Shown here piece by piece: positions 1 to 12,900 of a DNA stretch of 64,000 nucleotides; the first letter of the stretch is position 1, and each line of letters starts with the position of its first letter. Position numbers and translations under genes: made by a program. Source of the DNA: Nymphalis io (taxonomy: Eukaryota > Arthropoda > Insecta > Lepidoptera > Nymphalidae); NCBI RefSeq assembly GCF_905147045.1, contig NC_065899.1:2058501-2122500 (forward strand), written 5' to 3'. The notes under the pieces are model-generated. The model had not been told where the DNA came from. It made no database searches and saw only the letters and a program-made list of their open reading frames with translations.

Positions 1-3000
1 TTCAATCAATTTAAAAAATAATGGGGTTATTCTTATGTTCGACGCTTAAGTTTTATTGTATGTAATTCGTATACTCAATAACGCCTACATCTTATGTTCT
101 ATTTCGGTAAGATAACGAAAAAGAATTTGATCCGCAAAAGAGAAATCCGTCATACAAACGTTATATTCTTACATATATATTATAAAAAATACAATGACGT
201 AGTAAAGGATTGATTTCTTATTATATTAACATTATGTACTTATTATTTGAGCTAATTATAGACTTATCATAGGACATTTAGGAAAACTTACTTTAACGTT
301 ATCCTCCATTGGATTTAATTTCCTGACTGTTACAGGAAAATGGTCTGTAAACTCCGCGAGAATTTTCTGTATTCGCAATAATCCTAAAAATAATAAGTCG
401 TATTAATTGGGTATTATTTTAATAACAATATGATTTAACACACAAATTATAATAGTAAAAACGCTACAGTAGATTTCAGTAAACGAAAAACAATGTATAT
501 TCTTCGCAATATACAACGCTTATTAGTATATCATATATTATGTAATAATAAACTCGGGACACCCCGCAGAAAAGGTCTTGAAATGTCAGAAAGTGATATG
601 CGACATTGACCATAATAGTCGTAACATTTCAAGTATACACACATCACAATCGTACATAACCATACCATACCATAAGTCGTTTGTCAACTTTTCTCGGGTG
701 AGTAATGAATGAATGAATCGTTTTGAAAACAGAATAAAAACAAACTATGATAAGACACCATGTTATATCTTTTATAAAAATAATTTTATGTACGTTAAAT
801 TATTTGTTTAACTGATTTATTTGAAATATGAGAGATTTTTAGGTCATTATAAATTTAATTGTGCATGATTGATGAAAACTACTTAGTTTTTTGTCAGTTC
901 TTCTCGTTTGTATATTCCAAATCGGTGACAGCTTTTCATTAAACTAAATTTCGTAAAGTAACTTAAGAGCGTGTAGCTTCATTAAGCTACCTAAGCTTAT
1001 GATTTAATATGACAAGCAATAATGTCACTGATCAATAGCTGAGTGTGGCTGAGTCATAAATATCTTCTTTTTTAAATAAAATGTCGGAAATATATATGGG
1101 CGTTATAAAGAAGTTTTTAATTTATTTTAATTCTGTTTAGTGATTATTTTATGTGTTTGATGTATTCTTTGTATTTATAGCTTTTGTTAAGGTGACAATA
1201 TATAATATAGTGCTTTACCAACGGCTTCGCTCACGTTATAATTCGAATTATTAAATAACAATTTTTATAGCTCTCTCTTCACAAATGAAGGATTTTCATG
1301 CAAACATTTATTACTTTAGGCGGTTAAATTTTTAAAAATCCTCAGAGCTAACCTGCTGTTTAAAAGGAGCCTGTATGCATTTATTATTTATTACTAATGG
1401 TGCTAGTCCCCATAAGCTTGGGCTGTCTCCAAGTGCCTGTGTGTTTGATATATCAGTCAGTTTTACTTATATATTAGGTAAGTGTCATTACTAATAAAAA
1501 TTAGAAAATTCAATGAATTTTTTAAACACACACGACGAAAAAGCGAAACAAAACAAATTCCAAAGTGTTAAAAAGACTATATGGTCAAAGTTCTCTGCCT
1601 AAAGTCCTTACCGAAGTCATCTTCATAAAGAACCGCGAAGTTTTCCCATTTGTAGTACTTTAACAACGATGCATACGCTTGCAAAATTTCTTCGGCTCGC
1701 GGATAAAAGTTAATTGAAATTTTTTTGTATGTCGGTTCTTCGGTAACTTCTGTAGGATTGTCTTCTTCGTCTATCCCTAAATCAGTGTCTAAAGGTTTCC
1801 ATGTTGCTTGTATGTGAGGTATATTCGCCAAGGCACATTGATCTCGAATTGTCCCATCCGATATAGGGTTTTGGGGACCAAATACGGCAATTGGACGCAT
1901 AGTTTTGTTAGAACATACTGGAATTATAAGACAATTGTGTAAAGACATAATGTGAAATGATTAAGTCGCTTAATATATATATTAGGTATATTATATTTTG
2001 TAAGTATTTTTTTAATTTAATATGCTATGTGGATCTTAACTGAGTATAATTTGTTTTTGTAATAAAATCGTGCTCGGCGATGAGATGAAACATTCTTAGA
2101 AAGCTGCAGATGTCGGAAAAAAAACCAGATGTATATCTAGCAGAATATTGAAAAGGAGCTCTTTGCTTTGGACTGGGAGATTAAGGTTTTTATTTTAAGT
2201 TAAAAAAATAACCTTATAACAAAGTATATTATATTAGGTTAGTTATATGTTAATGCTTAAAATAACTTACAGTTTTTCCAAACAGAGTAACTGTCTGTCC
2301 TATCTGGCTGTAGAATAACTGGTTCTAGTCGCCAATCCTTTAATGCTGAAATAGATAAATTAATATCATGTATAAAAGTTAGTTTTCGCGATCGAGAACG
2401 ATGTTTTTACACGATTTTCGAGAAGTACGATTTGGTATTGTCTTTAACGATTATAAAAATCGATCGAATTCGAACTCGACATACAAATATAGATAAAATA
2501 ATGCTAGCAATGATGTTGGCTTACTGTTTTTTACGTTTCAGAAATGAAAAAGGCTCATTATTTTTTGTATTCAATAAAAATTTTAATGCGTCAAATTTTA
2601 AATAATGCATATTTGTACTTTGATGTACTAAACAAACATTTAAGCAATCAATATAAGTTGAAACTGCCTATATTTTTTTAGGATAGACAAATACTTGCTT
2701 ATAGAGCTTTACCTCACTTATCATATAATCTAACGTTAAGCAGCAATATTTAGTATTGTTGTGTTTCGGTTTGAAGGGCCAGTGTAACTACAGTCAAGGG
2801 ACATAACAACTTAGTTCCCATAGTTGGTGGAGCATTGGTGTTGTAAGTAATGAATAATATTTCTTACAGCGCTAATATATATATAGGTAATGTCAGTGTA
2901 CTTATCTAAAATAGTAAAAAAAACATAGCATTTTAAAGAAGTAATAAGTATGCAAGTATTCTTTATACCTTTTCCGCCATGGCTGTTAGACTCCAGACCC

Positions 3001-3414
3001 ATTCCCAATTTGGCATCACGCATGCTCTCCTTGAAGGCAAGTCTTTGCGTGATGGAATCTTTTTCGAAAATTCCAGCTGGAAGCAAACGATTTAGATTTA
3101 GAAGTCCATCTGGGCAACTATTCTACGAGCCATACATCAATATTTTGTTTTAATGTTGTGTTAATGGCAGTGTGATCCAGTTAGAAGGAGCATAACATAT
3201 TTCTTACGGTACCAATGTCTATGGGTGGATTTGACTATCAAATGGTCCATGTTCTCCTATGTTTAATAAGAACAATCATTAATATATTTATTAAGAAATG
3301 CAGTTTAAAACTCTACTTACCTATTTGGAAGAAAATTGTGTGTGTTTCCTTATCTATAACTTGCGAAATTGTCGTTCGGGATAGAAAACAAATGATACAT
3401 AAAAAGTAAAGCAT
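1..3414 (-). CDS. Gene A: kainate/GluRII-type ionotropic glutamate receptor, 5' part (4 coding exons, runs off left edge)
   Basis: Coding exons in transcription order are 3414-3321, 3076-2969, 2345-2271 and 1917-1612, 583 nt in total. Phases join cleanly (1, 1, 1, 1) and every intron is GT-AG. Exon 1 starts at an ATG with A at -3 and encodes a signal-peptide-like N-terminus (MLYFLCIICFL). The rest is the first lobe of the amino-terminal domain: a GIF motif after the signal, AVFGP, IPHIQATW and, at the end, WENFAVLYEDDFG, all typical of non-NMDA iGluRs. An acidic insert (DEEDNPTEVTEE) precedes KKISINFYP. No ligand-binding or membrane exon lies in the window. I saw no convincing next exon in 1-1611, so the gene has a long intron to the left or is truncated. 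It is the divergent neighbour and paralog of gene B. The family is secure; the exact subunit is not. Confidence 0.85.
1612..1917 (-). CDS. Gene A exon 4: amino-terminal domain
   Basis: A 306-nt exon bounded by ATTCCAG and GTAAGG. It carries AVFGPQNPISDG, IPHIQATW and ILQAYASLLKYYKWENF. It covers the region that gene B splits over two exons, because gene A lacks gene B's intron within the C-x-x-x-x-I-S/P-H segment. Confidence 0.85.
2271..2345 (-). CDS. Gene A exon 3: amino-terminal domain
   Basis: A 75-nt exon bounded by TTTCAG and GTAAGT. It encodes LKDWRLEPVILQPDRTDSY and joins in phase to the next exon to give the family motif VWKNLCSNK. Confidence 0.75.
2740..2880 (+). repeat. Partial poly(A)-tailed retroposon (family R1) in gene A intron
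   Basis: It contains GTATTGTTGTGTTTCGGTTT, AAGGGACATAACAACTTAG and GTTGGTGGAGCATTGG, the middle of the roughly 290-bp repeat called R1 here (full copies at 19947 and 63217). It is diverged. Confidence 0.7.
2969..3076 (-). CDS. Gene A exon 2: start of amino-terminal domain
   Basis: The acceptor is GCTTCCAG and the donor is AAAAG before GTATAA. It encodes GIFEKDSITQRLAFKESMRD and a following Gly/Ser/His stretch, matching the beginning of the periplasmic-binding-like domain of iGluRs. Confidence 0.8.
3165..3260 (+). repeat. Degraded R1 retroposon fragment
   Basis: It carries CATATTTCTTACGGTACCAA then TGTCTATGGGTGG and a decayed form of the ATCAGGTGGTCCAT end, matching the 3' third of R1. Confidence 0.6.
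3321..3414 (-). CDS. Gene A exon 1: start codon and signal peptide
   Basis: The ATG at 3414-3412 opens 31 codons plus one base: a hydrophobic leader, then SQVIDKETHTIFFQI, ending ATAG before GTAAGT. The first exon of gene B ends in the same style (FPIG, phase 1), which supports the start and donor. Context before the ATG is CAAA. Confidence 0.75.
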
Positions 3415-3829
3415 TTTGGTTACAACTGTTTACTTATTTACGCAGTAATCACATAAAACTTTTATTAAGCCGCATCATTTATAACTTTATTATAATGAGC
3501 TAAGCAGCCATTACTAACTCAAACTATAAATGATATTTATAGAAAACACATAAAATTTTAATTATAAACAATTTTTTAAACTATCTGACGTTTTGAGAGA
3601 TTTTACTTTAGAATATTATTACAGACATCGTTTCACAAAAATGCAAGCTAAAATCGTGAATCAACGGATAATAATGACGACTTCGTCGCATGCTACGTCG
3701 CCTTCAGCAGCCGATGTGACCTAAAATTGTTTTCCAAAAATACATCAGACGGTCAGGAGGCGGCTTCCACGCCGCTTGCCCGTCTAAATAATATAAACAT
3801 TTGTGATTGTATTTACAAAAACTACCAGC
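3415..3829. promoter_or_regulatory. Shared head-to-head promoter interval of genes A and B
   Basis: Only 415 bp separate the two start codons, so both core promoters and 5' UTRs must lie here unless upstream noncoding exons exist. The A-proximal part is AT-rich. The B-proximal part (about 3660-3800) is richer in CpG, with CGTCGCATGC, TACGTCGCC and ACGCCGC. I found no convincing TATA box. The bidirectional-promoter reading is an inference from spacing. Confidence 0.5.
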
Positions 3830-3914
3830 ATGGCGAATTTGAAATTGTTTTTATTATTAATTTTAACGTATTCGTTGGAAACACACGGGGCTCACAATAT
3901 ACTATTTCCAATAG
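3830..3914 (+). CDS. Gene B exon 1: start codon and signal peptide
   Basis: The ATG at 3830-3832 is followed by a hydrophobic leader (ANLKLFLLLILTYSLETHG), ending in LFPIG before GTAAGT. The donor splits a Gly codon that exon 2 completes. Confidence 0.85.
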
Positions 3915-6900
3915 GTAAGTGTCATGAGAAAAGTTTAAGAAACGAAAAGTTAACATGTTGAATTTCTCATTACTTTCTAGGAGGATTGTTTAATTCGAAA
4001 ACTTTGCCGAATTCGGAGATAGCTTTCGAGAATATAGTTAATATGGGTACTACAAAAGTATATCACGGGAGAGCCATTCATTCGCGAGTTGTCGATAGTT
4101 ATTCTACAGCTCTTGAAAGTAAGTAATATAAAGTTAATAAAAAAATAAGATACATTCAAGCCGAGACGGTTGGAACAAATGTATTTTAACCGGACTGTGG
4201 GATCGAATCCGGGCAAGCACCTCTTTGAATAAATATCTTGTGCTTAATCATTGATTATAACTCTTCTCGGTGGTGAAGGAAAACAAAATAATGAAACCAA
4301 ATCGCAACCGCAATACCAGCATGATGGATTATGTTCCAAAACTTATCATCAAAAGGCAAGGGATATTTAGGATATTTAATAAGGGACATTTACTGGGTGT
4401 TACTTACTTTAGACATTTAAGAAGCGTTTTAAAGATAAAATGTTTTTTGTTCAGTGTGTCCACTTACATCGGATAATAAAGGTTTTGTGGCGCTTGTTGA
4501 CGCACGGCCAACGAACGGAATTTGTGATGTTACGTGTTTGATATGTAACAGACTAAATGTAAGTATATAGCTGTTTAATTTTTATTTGTAAGAACTAACA
4601 GTGCTACTACAGGCATAGGTTACATAACGTCTTAGTTCCCATGGTTGGGTACTGTTATTATATATAAAAAAAAAACAAAATAACAATTATTTCTAAATTT
4701 TCTGTTGTTTCTAAATTTTTTGTTGTTGTTTATTATTTACATTATGCTTTGTTTAGATAGCAAGAGGTTAGTTGTTAATTATTGTGTAATAAATATTCTA
4801 AAAAATGTTTAATGCCTAAGCCTGCTATACTAATTAAAAAAAACTTAAAATCAACCCATGAACGGCTTAATGTATTGGATATTTGTATATTGTTGGAACT
4901 AATGGCTCGAGATACAATTTAAAAATACTCTTAATTGATTTTAGTTTTTTTACATTTAGATATCCCATTTGATATTAGGATGGGAGCCGCCAGCGACCTT
5001 GGAACAGGATATATTTACGTTTTCCTACCATCCACCGCCGGAGCTAATTTCGAAAGCCTACGCGACACTGATCAAAAAGCTCCAGTGGGACAAGTTCACT
5101 ATTCTTTATGAAGACGATGGAAGTAGGTTAAAAAACGTTTGATTTTCGTTTGAATACTATATTATTCATGAAAATTTAACTACATTTTTTTAATGACTTT
5201 TTTAAAAAGAGTGAGTGGTATAGTCGTCTAAAAATGGCATAATTATGTCAACACACCTAATATTTGTATATGAATTATAAGATAAGTTTAAAAGCACTTA
5301 CTTTATTTGAAAAAAATTAATACATTCTAATTTTAATGTTTTTTTTTAAATTATATATTTTGCAATTGCTAAATAAAAAATAACTTACTTTCTATATGTT
5401 TTGAGGTTTCATACGTCTTCAAGAAGTGATTAATTCCTGGCCATATAATCAGGCTCAGATATTGTTTAGAAAATTGGATCCAGAAGGAGATAATCGGGAA
5501 ACATTTAAATACATATTTAAAGTTGTTCACATGAGCTACCACGTTCTAGATTGTGACGTGAAAAACATTCACAAGTACATGGAAGAAATAGTTAAAGTTG
5601 AAAATTCGACTCAATACCAGGTTTGTTATAAGAATAAATATATTAGTTGTGGTTGCTATCTTAACACAATTATACTTCATTAAATTATATCTATGTACAT
5701 TAGAATATGTTTGCGCTAATAACGATTTTTATCAAGTTAATTATAATAGTTTTATTCTTCCAAAAGATTTCACCCAAGCAGTTAAACTCAAAGATGACTA
5801 CCCAGCTTTCGCAGAACAAATTATCTAGCATAAGTTTTTGCGTAAATACAAGTGCACTTTATATTCGCACCTTCTAAAATTTCGATCTTCTTCTTCTTCT
5901 GCCTAGCGTTTTCCCGGCTTAGTAACGCCAGGGTCCGACGCCAGGAACCTTCTAAAATTTCGATGTGACGGCAAATTCGTCTCGCCCAACGGATCCAACG
6001 GCTTCACGTGCCAAACCAAGCCAAAATATACTTTCTATTGGCCTGAGTCGGAGTTTGAATCCAAAGCCTTGGAATACAATCTTCTAAATTAGCCGCTTAA
6101 TCAATGAGGCAGTTAATACTTAATTATAATTGATTTACAATTTTTTAGAGTTTCATATTGACCGCTCTTGATGCTTATACTGTGGATCTCAAAGCGATTC
6201 CTGAACTAATGGCGAACGTGTCCACGATGCACTTAACTAAGCTAAACGACGAAGGCTGGAAAGACTTAGACATGAATGTAGAAGATAATTCAGTACGGGT
6301 ATGTTTACAAAATTAGTCATTCAGATAGTATTTTATTGTATCCAAATACGCCGAATCTTAATAGATGACAGTAGGCTTAAACCCGTGCAAGTACCATTGA
6401 TTTTTCATGTGCTTAGTTTGTGATTAATATTGTTTAGCGAAGTAATAAATCTCGTGCTCAGCTGTCTCGCATGAAATTCTGACACATGTTCATGATTCAG
6501 ATATTATGTTTGAAGTTGTTACCAAGATATTCCGAAAATTCAAGGTCAAGGGAAAGCTTGTCAACGTCTCAGAAAATATTTTTCTTTAATATACTTTATA
6601 CGCTTATTGTTGTAGGTGTGTTGGTTTACGGCTCTCGTACGCTTAAATTATTTACTTTACTAAAAAAATATAAGACAAAATTCGCAGGAAAGTTTCTCTT
6701 ATTTCATTTATTGCAAAAGTATTTTCATTCTTTTATGAGTAGGTTATATTGTCAAACTCCTAAATTGGTTTTTTGCTTATGTTTTCTAACACAGCGAACA
6801 TGTGGGCAAGCATGGGGAAATAAAAATTACAAAATAATCATTCGAAGTTCATGTAACTACCCCTTTTTTAAAACTCGCGATATTTTTCCAATTAAAGCAA

Positions 6901-9900
6901 TTTATCAATTACTGAAATATTTATAGTATCATAAAGTGTTATTTAATTGTGCGATAAAAACAAGAATGTTATAAAAATATTACAGCTAGAAACAGCATTA
7001 GCGGTCGATGCCTTATATCATTTAGAGAGAGCTATCAGAAGCATGGGAATAGATAGCATAGATGATTCGAGAAGATCACAGTTATTGATAGAAGATCCTC
7101 CATCAATGTGCTTCAGAGACAGTAAGATGGAGTACGAAGTTGTGGCTTGGCCTTTGGGAACCAAGTTAAGGGACGCTTTACTTATGGTAATGGATTTTTA
7201 TACGTCCATTTTTAAATCTATTCAATTTTTTTTGTTGTATTCTTGTTACCGATAACTGATTTTCTTTTACGTAACTGGAATTTTTATTTTAAAGAAGGTC
7301 CATCACTCACTTATGCGTTACCAAATTTAGTATATTTATATAGTAGTTATTTTCTAAATAGAACTGAACAGCAGATTATATTTATATATATATTTATATT
7401 ATATTTACAATTACTTTTAAGTTAATAAGATTGTGTTGAATTTTGAAGTTTGAGTTTAGGATTTCATAATACGATAAGTTTCGATAATTCGATAGATATT
7501 TGTAACAAAATAAATGAAAAATATGTCCCAGAAATAAAATTACAAATTGATCAGTTTTTATAAAATATCTTAATATTATTAATATTGCAATTAAATTTTC
7601 TAATTAACACAGACGAGTTCTCAAGGCTTCACTGGCAACATTGCATTCGACAAATATGGGAAGAGAAAGGATTTTGTACTATATTACTCGAAGTTGAGTA
7701 CCGAGAGTCGGTTCAACTATGTTGGCTATTGGGACTCGAGAACAGATATGTTAGTTCCTCAGAATGACGTCACTGAACGATCTTCCGCTCGCTCTGCGAA
7801 GTCTGTAATACGGGTAAATAATTTGTAGCACTTTCTTATCTTTTCTTTCATATATTAATGTTTCAGTAAATAAATTTTCCTTGTGTTCATATGTTTTATC
7901 AATATTTTTTTTTAGTCATATCTATGTACAGTACTTATTGAATTGTATTTAATTCCCTACTTTTTTCCTCTACCAATTCAGATTGTGTCTAGAAACGAAA
8001 GGCCTTACTTTGAAATGGATGAAAGTAATTCAACTGCGACACCACGTGGTTACGTTGTCGAATTAATGAAGAAAATATTTGAGCGTATACAGAATAAATC
8101 GAAAACACGAGAGGAATTTTTATATGAATTCTATAGAGTGAAAGGCGATAGTTATGGTAATCCCATCGCTGGGACCAGGAAATGGGATGGAGTTATTGGT
8201 GAACTTTTGGAACATGTATGTTATTCATGAAGTGTACACGTTCATGGGCTTTATATATTCTATATAGTATCATTTCCAATTTAAAAAAAAACACATAATT
8301 AGTAAATAAACTGTAAACATAAGATATAATTAAAAATCTCCCATTTTATAGTTATTCTTACACATTTTACAAAAATAAAACAAGTCCAAACATTAAAACT
8401 CTCCAAAGATGTTTTGATTCAACATACAAACAAATCTTTCAACTTCATTTGTTTGGTTTATCTGATGTGACGTGTTTACATTTCAGAATGCTGAATTAGC
8501 GATATGCGATCTAACGATCACGTCAGAACGGAATGCCGTGGTGGACTTTTCAACGCCCTTCATGTCTTTAGGAATTAGTTTGCTAACTAAAGAATCTGAA
8601 CCCATTGAAACGAATATGTTTTCGTTTATAAAACCCCTGTCTTTAGATGTGTGGTTGTATTTGGCGACTACATATATCATTGTTTCTTTTGTATTGTTAA
8701 TTTGTGCTCGGTTAGTATTTTTGTCTTTAAGTGTTTTAAATTTTAGAAGACTATGCTAATTGAATGTATTGTAATTCGCTTTGTTACGTTTCATTTAAGT
8801 ACACTATGTTGGTAATCAAAGCATGTATATTTCGAGATCCTGGGTTCAAATCGAGTCAGGTCAATAAAAGGTTATTTAATTTGTTTGTCAATAAATTGTC
8901 AATGCATGTGTGTTTGTGAACACAGATTAGTGTACTATATGTATATCTTCTCTGCAGTTGTCTAGTCCTAAAGATTTGCTCTGTTATTAATTTTCGTTCT
9001 TCATAAACATTTTAATGTGTCTATAAACGAATAATACCATTTTATTTTAGCATGAGCCAAGGGGATTGGGTTAATCCACATCCATGTAACCAGAACCCTG
9101 AAAACTTGCAGAACATCTGGAGTCTTTACAACTGTATGTGGCTGACAATGGGCTCAATTATGACTCAGGGATGTGACATACTTCCAAGGTAAGCTTCGTC
9201 TGATTTAGATCAAAATATTCCAATACAGGCAGACCCCCTACAAGGTGGATCGAATATATATATAAAAAAAGCGGGAAGCCGTTAAATGCGAGCAGCGCAA
9301 GACCGGCCAACATGGAAATCCTTGAGGGAGGCTTTTGTCCAGCAGTGGTTGTCTTTCGGCTGACATGATGATGATTCCAATATAGATAATTTTTTATTAT
9401 TTCATTGTCAACAGAGCTGCAGGCTCCCGTTGGGTAGCAGGAATGTGGTGGTTCTTCGCTCTGATTGTAACAGCATCGTACACGGCCAACATGTCCACCT
9501 TTCTCAGTGCAAAGAGGCGCAGCAATGAAATCACGGATGTAAACGATCTCACTGGCAAAAACAGTATTTCATATGGAACACTATATAACGCATCTACTTA
9601 CAAGTTCTTTGAGGTAGGAGTGCGCGAATTAATAAAAATGTAAAGTAAATGTAAAAAAAGTAATATAAATATACCACTGTTGGTTAAGTATAGGCCTCCT
9701 TTTCTTATAAGAAGAACGCTTGGAGATTATTCTTTATGTTTCTGACAATGATTTTTTCCACTACGGAGCATGAGATGAATTATAAACACAAATTAATCAA
9801 ATGAAAATTTATAAGCGGTGTCCGGGTTCGAACTCGCGATTCGGTTAAGATTCAGTATCGTAATTATTTCAGCTCTCATGAATCAATGTTATTATATTAT

Positions 9901-12900
9901 CAAAATGTTGATATGTAAAAAGGGAACAAAGAACTCTTGGTTCTGGCATATCAAAGCCGTATGAGATCGGAGGGTGTGCCCCGCGTAACCTAAGGGTATA
10001 CAGAAATTTCGTATTAAAGCTACCGTGACATCCACTTACAAGTAAGTAGTTAGAGGCGATGTAGTCAATGAACAATTTGTTATTATTTTACTCGTATTTG
10101 TAGGCGAGTTCATGATCAAAATCGCAGCATTTCGCTTTTCTTGAAACTATTTGGTAACAAGACTTTTATCGTGATTACAGTACTTTAAAAACGAATTCAT
10201 TTTCTTTTATGTTTATCATAATGGTCTTATGTAGCTTGACATTTACCAACATACAAAAATCAGATTATTTTAATAAACGTTTATATTATCTTCTTTAACA
10301 AGTAACATTTAAGAGAGTACCTCAATACTTTTATTTGTACTTATTTGGTGGTTGGACTTTATGCAAGCCCGTCTGGGTAGGTACCACCCACTGCCACTTT
10401 CTATGTGGCAGAGGCAAAAGGAACATAATATTTTAGTTTCCAAGGTTGGTAACTCGGTAACGCCAATATCTATGGGCGGTGGTGATTACTTACCATCAGG
10501 TGGTCCATTTGACCATCCGCGTACCTACCTATTATCTAATATAACAAAAGCAAACCTATAATTGAATATCAATAGTAAAATATTTTATCTGTATTGGCTC
10601 GATTTTTTTTCAGACTACAAACGATACTCTATACAAAAAGCTATGGAGTGTTATGAAATCCACGAAACCGACTGTTTTTACTCGTAGCAATGACGAGGGT
10701 CGAGATCGTGTGCAGAGGAGTAAAGGGAAATATGCCTTTTTTATGGAGTCTACTTCCATTGAATATTATATGCAGAAATATTGTGATCTTAAAATGATTG
10801 GGAAGTTAGACTCGAAAGACTACGGTATCGCAATGCCGAAAAGTTAGTATTATGTTCCAGTATTTTCAACTTATTAGTCAATATTTTAAGATAGTTCCCC
10901 CGACTCGAATTGCCGACGAGATTTTTCTGGTGGAAAATAAAAAGTCGATTCGTTGTTTCGTTATTGTAGCTTGAACCAACATTATGTCTACTACATATCA
11001 CAGTTATAATATTAGTAGGGACAGGACAATATTTATTTTTTGTAAAAAAGCCTTAGCTATCCCTTTTTTTGATTTCAAAAGGCTTCATCGAAACAAATAT
11101 AAATTTATGATATTAAATGTTGATAGAGAGGCTACCACAAAACACCTTTGGAGAAATATTGTCTATCCTGAAATGATATTATTGTTTAGTTACATGTGTT
11201 TGCAATTATAAGGAGAAAATGCATAAGTTCAATAAAATATCAAAATGTAATTATATTATACATTTAACGTTTAAATGTTATCTTTAATTTGCATCCCGTC
11301 AATGTAAATACAAACAAAACTCAGCATAGTATATTACATTTGTATTACGTTTACATATGTATTTAAACAAGAAAGTATATGTAGTATATCAGTTGTCTGG
11401 TTTTCATAGTACAAGCTCTGCTTAGTTCGGGCTCAGATGGCCGTGTGTGAATAATGTCCCAGGATATTATCATAATTTATATTAAAAGATATAAAACAAC
11501 AAATACAATATAATGATGTAGCTATTAAAAACATATGTATATTATCACTTTCATTTTAATAGACTCAAGATGAATTATTATGGAGAATTATTAGGGAGAA
11601 AAATTCTTAATGTTTTTATGAGAACAGATTTTAAAATATTGATATGATTCGCAGATTCACCTTACAAAAGTCTGATCGATAGCGCAATTTTGGCTCTTCA
11701 AGAGTCAGGAGAACTCTTGGAACTGAAAAAGAAATGGTGGGAACAAGAAGCTAACGTAAAAAATTGCAAGGTATGTATTTGTTATCCTTATAAATTCTTA
11801 TATTTGAATGAAGTAAATGTAAAATGTAATCGTCAATGTCAAGGATACGGTTTGGAGCTTATCCTACTTATATCATATACTGCGGGATGGAATATGATAT
11901 GAATGTAACAGAATCACATACGATATGCATGTTTACTTATGATATTTTCTGTTAAAATACACAAGCCAATAAAGTTTTCACGGAAACATTTTACATTCAT
12001 AGAAAAAGTAATGCGTTTGGCGGTTGAGTATTTAATGACAGGTTGTTGCCTATCCAGATGGGCTTGCACAAAGCGCTATCACCAAGTATAGGTCTGATTT
12101 AGTCTGTCAATAATAATAATTATTACTGCAGAGCAATTGTTAATTTAATTCAATTTAAAAATAGTCGAGATGGCCCAGTGGTAAGAACGCGTGAGTCTTA
12201 ACCGATGAACGTGAGTTCAAACCTCTGAATTTTCATGTGCTTTATTTCTGTTTATAATTCATTTCGTGCTTTTCGGTAAAGGAAAACATTGTGAGGAAAC
12301 CTGCATGTGTCTAATTTCATCGAAATTCTGCCACATGTGTATTTCACCAACCCGCATTAGAGCAGCGTGGTGGAATAAGCTCCAAACCTTCTCCTCAAAA
12401 AGGGAGAGGAGGCCTTTGCCCAGCAGTGGGACGTTTACAGGCTGTTACGGTTAATTGTTTGGTATTTCTATTTATTTATTAAAAATATTTGATAATAATC
12501 ACCCCATTCAAACATATTTAACAGACAACTGAAAACGAAAAGGACGATGACTCGCTGCAAATGAAAAACACCAGCGGAATATTTTTGGTTCTCGGCATAG
12601 GTGGTATTATAGGATTTTTCGTGGCCATTATAGACTTTCTTCTCCATGCCAAGAAGATTTGTGTCAAAGAAAAGGTAAGGCTTATAAATATTAAGAATAA
12701 GTTTTTTTTCATATAGTACAGGTAGGTGGATGAGCGTATGAGCCACCTGTTGGTAATTGGTCATCAATGCGCATTGGGATTGTAAGAAATGTTACCCATC
12801 GCTTACATCGCCAAAGCGCCACTAACCCTGGGAAGATATTATGTCCCTTGTACCTGTAATAATACTGGCTTGCTCCCCTTCCTACCCTTCAAATTGGAAC

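Noticed and set aside
2811..3086. The whole 91-codon minus-strand reading frame as an exon of gene A
   Set aside because: Only 3076-2969 matches the receptor; the rest runs through a GT donor into intron and R1 repeat sequence.
3727..3918. Upstream start (63-codon frame) as the N-terminus of gene B
   Set aside because: It is in another frame from the signal peptide at 3830, which alone joins in phase to exon 2.
6486..6926. 146-codon plus-strand open reading frame within gene B
   Set aside because: It lies in intron 6, is Leu/Phe/Tyr/Lys-rich noise typical of AT-rich DNA, and has no receptor similarity.
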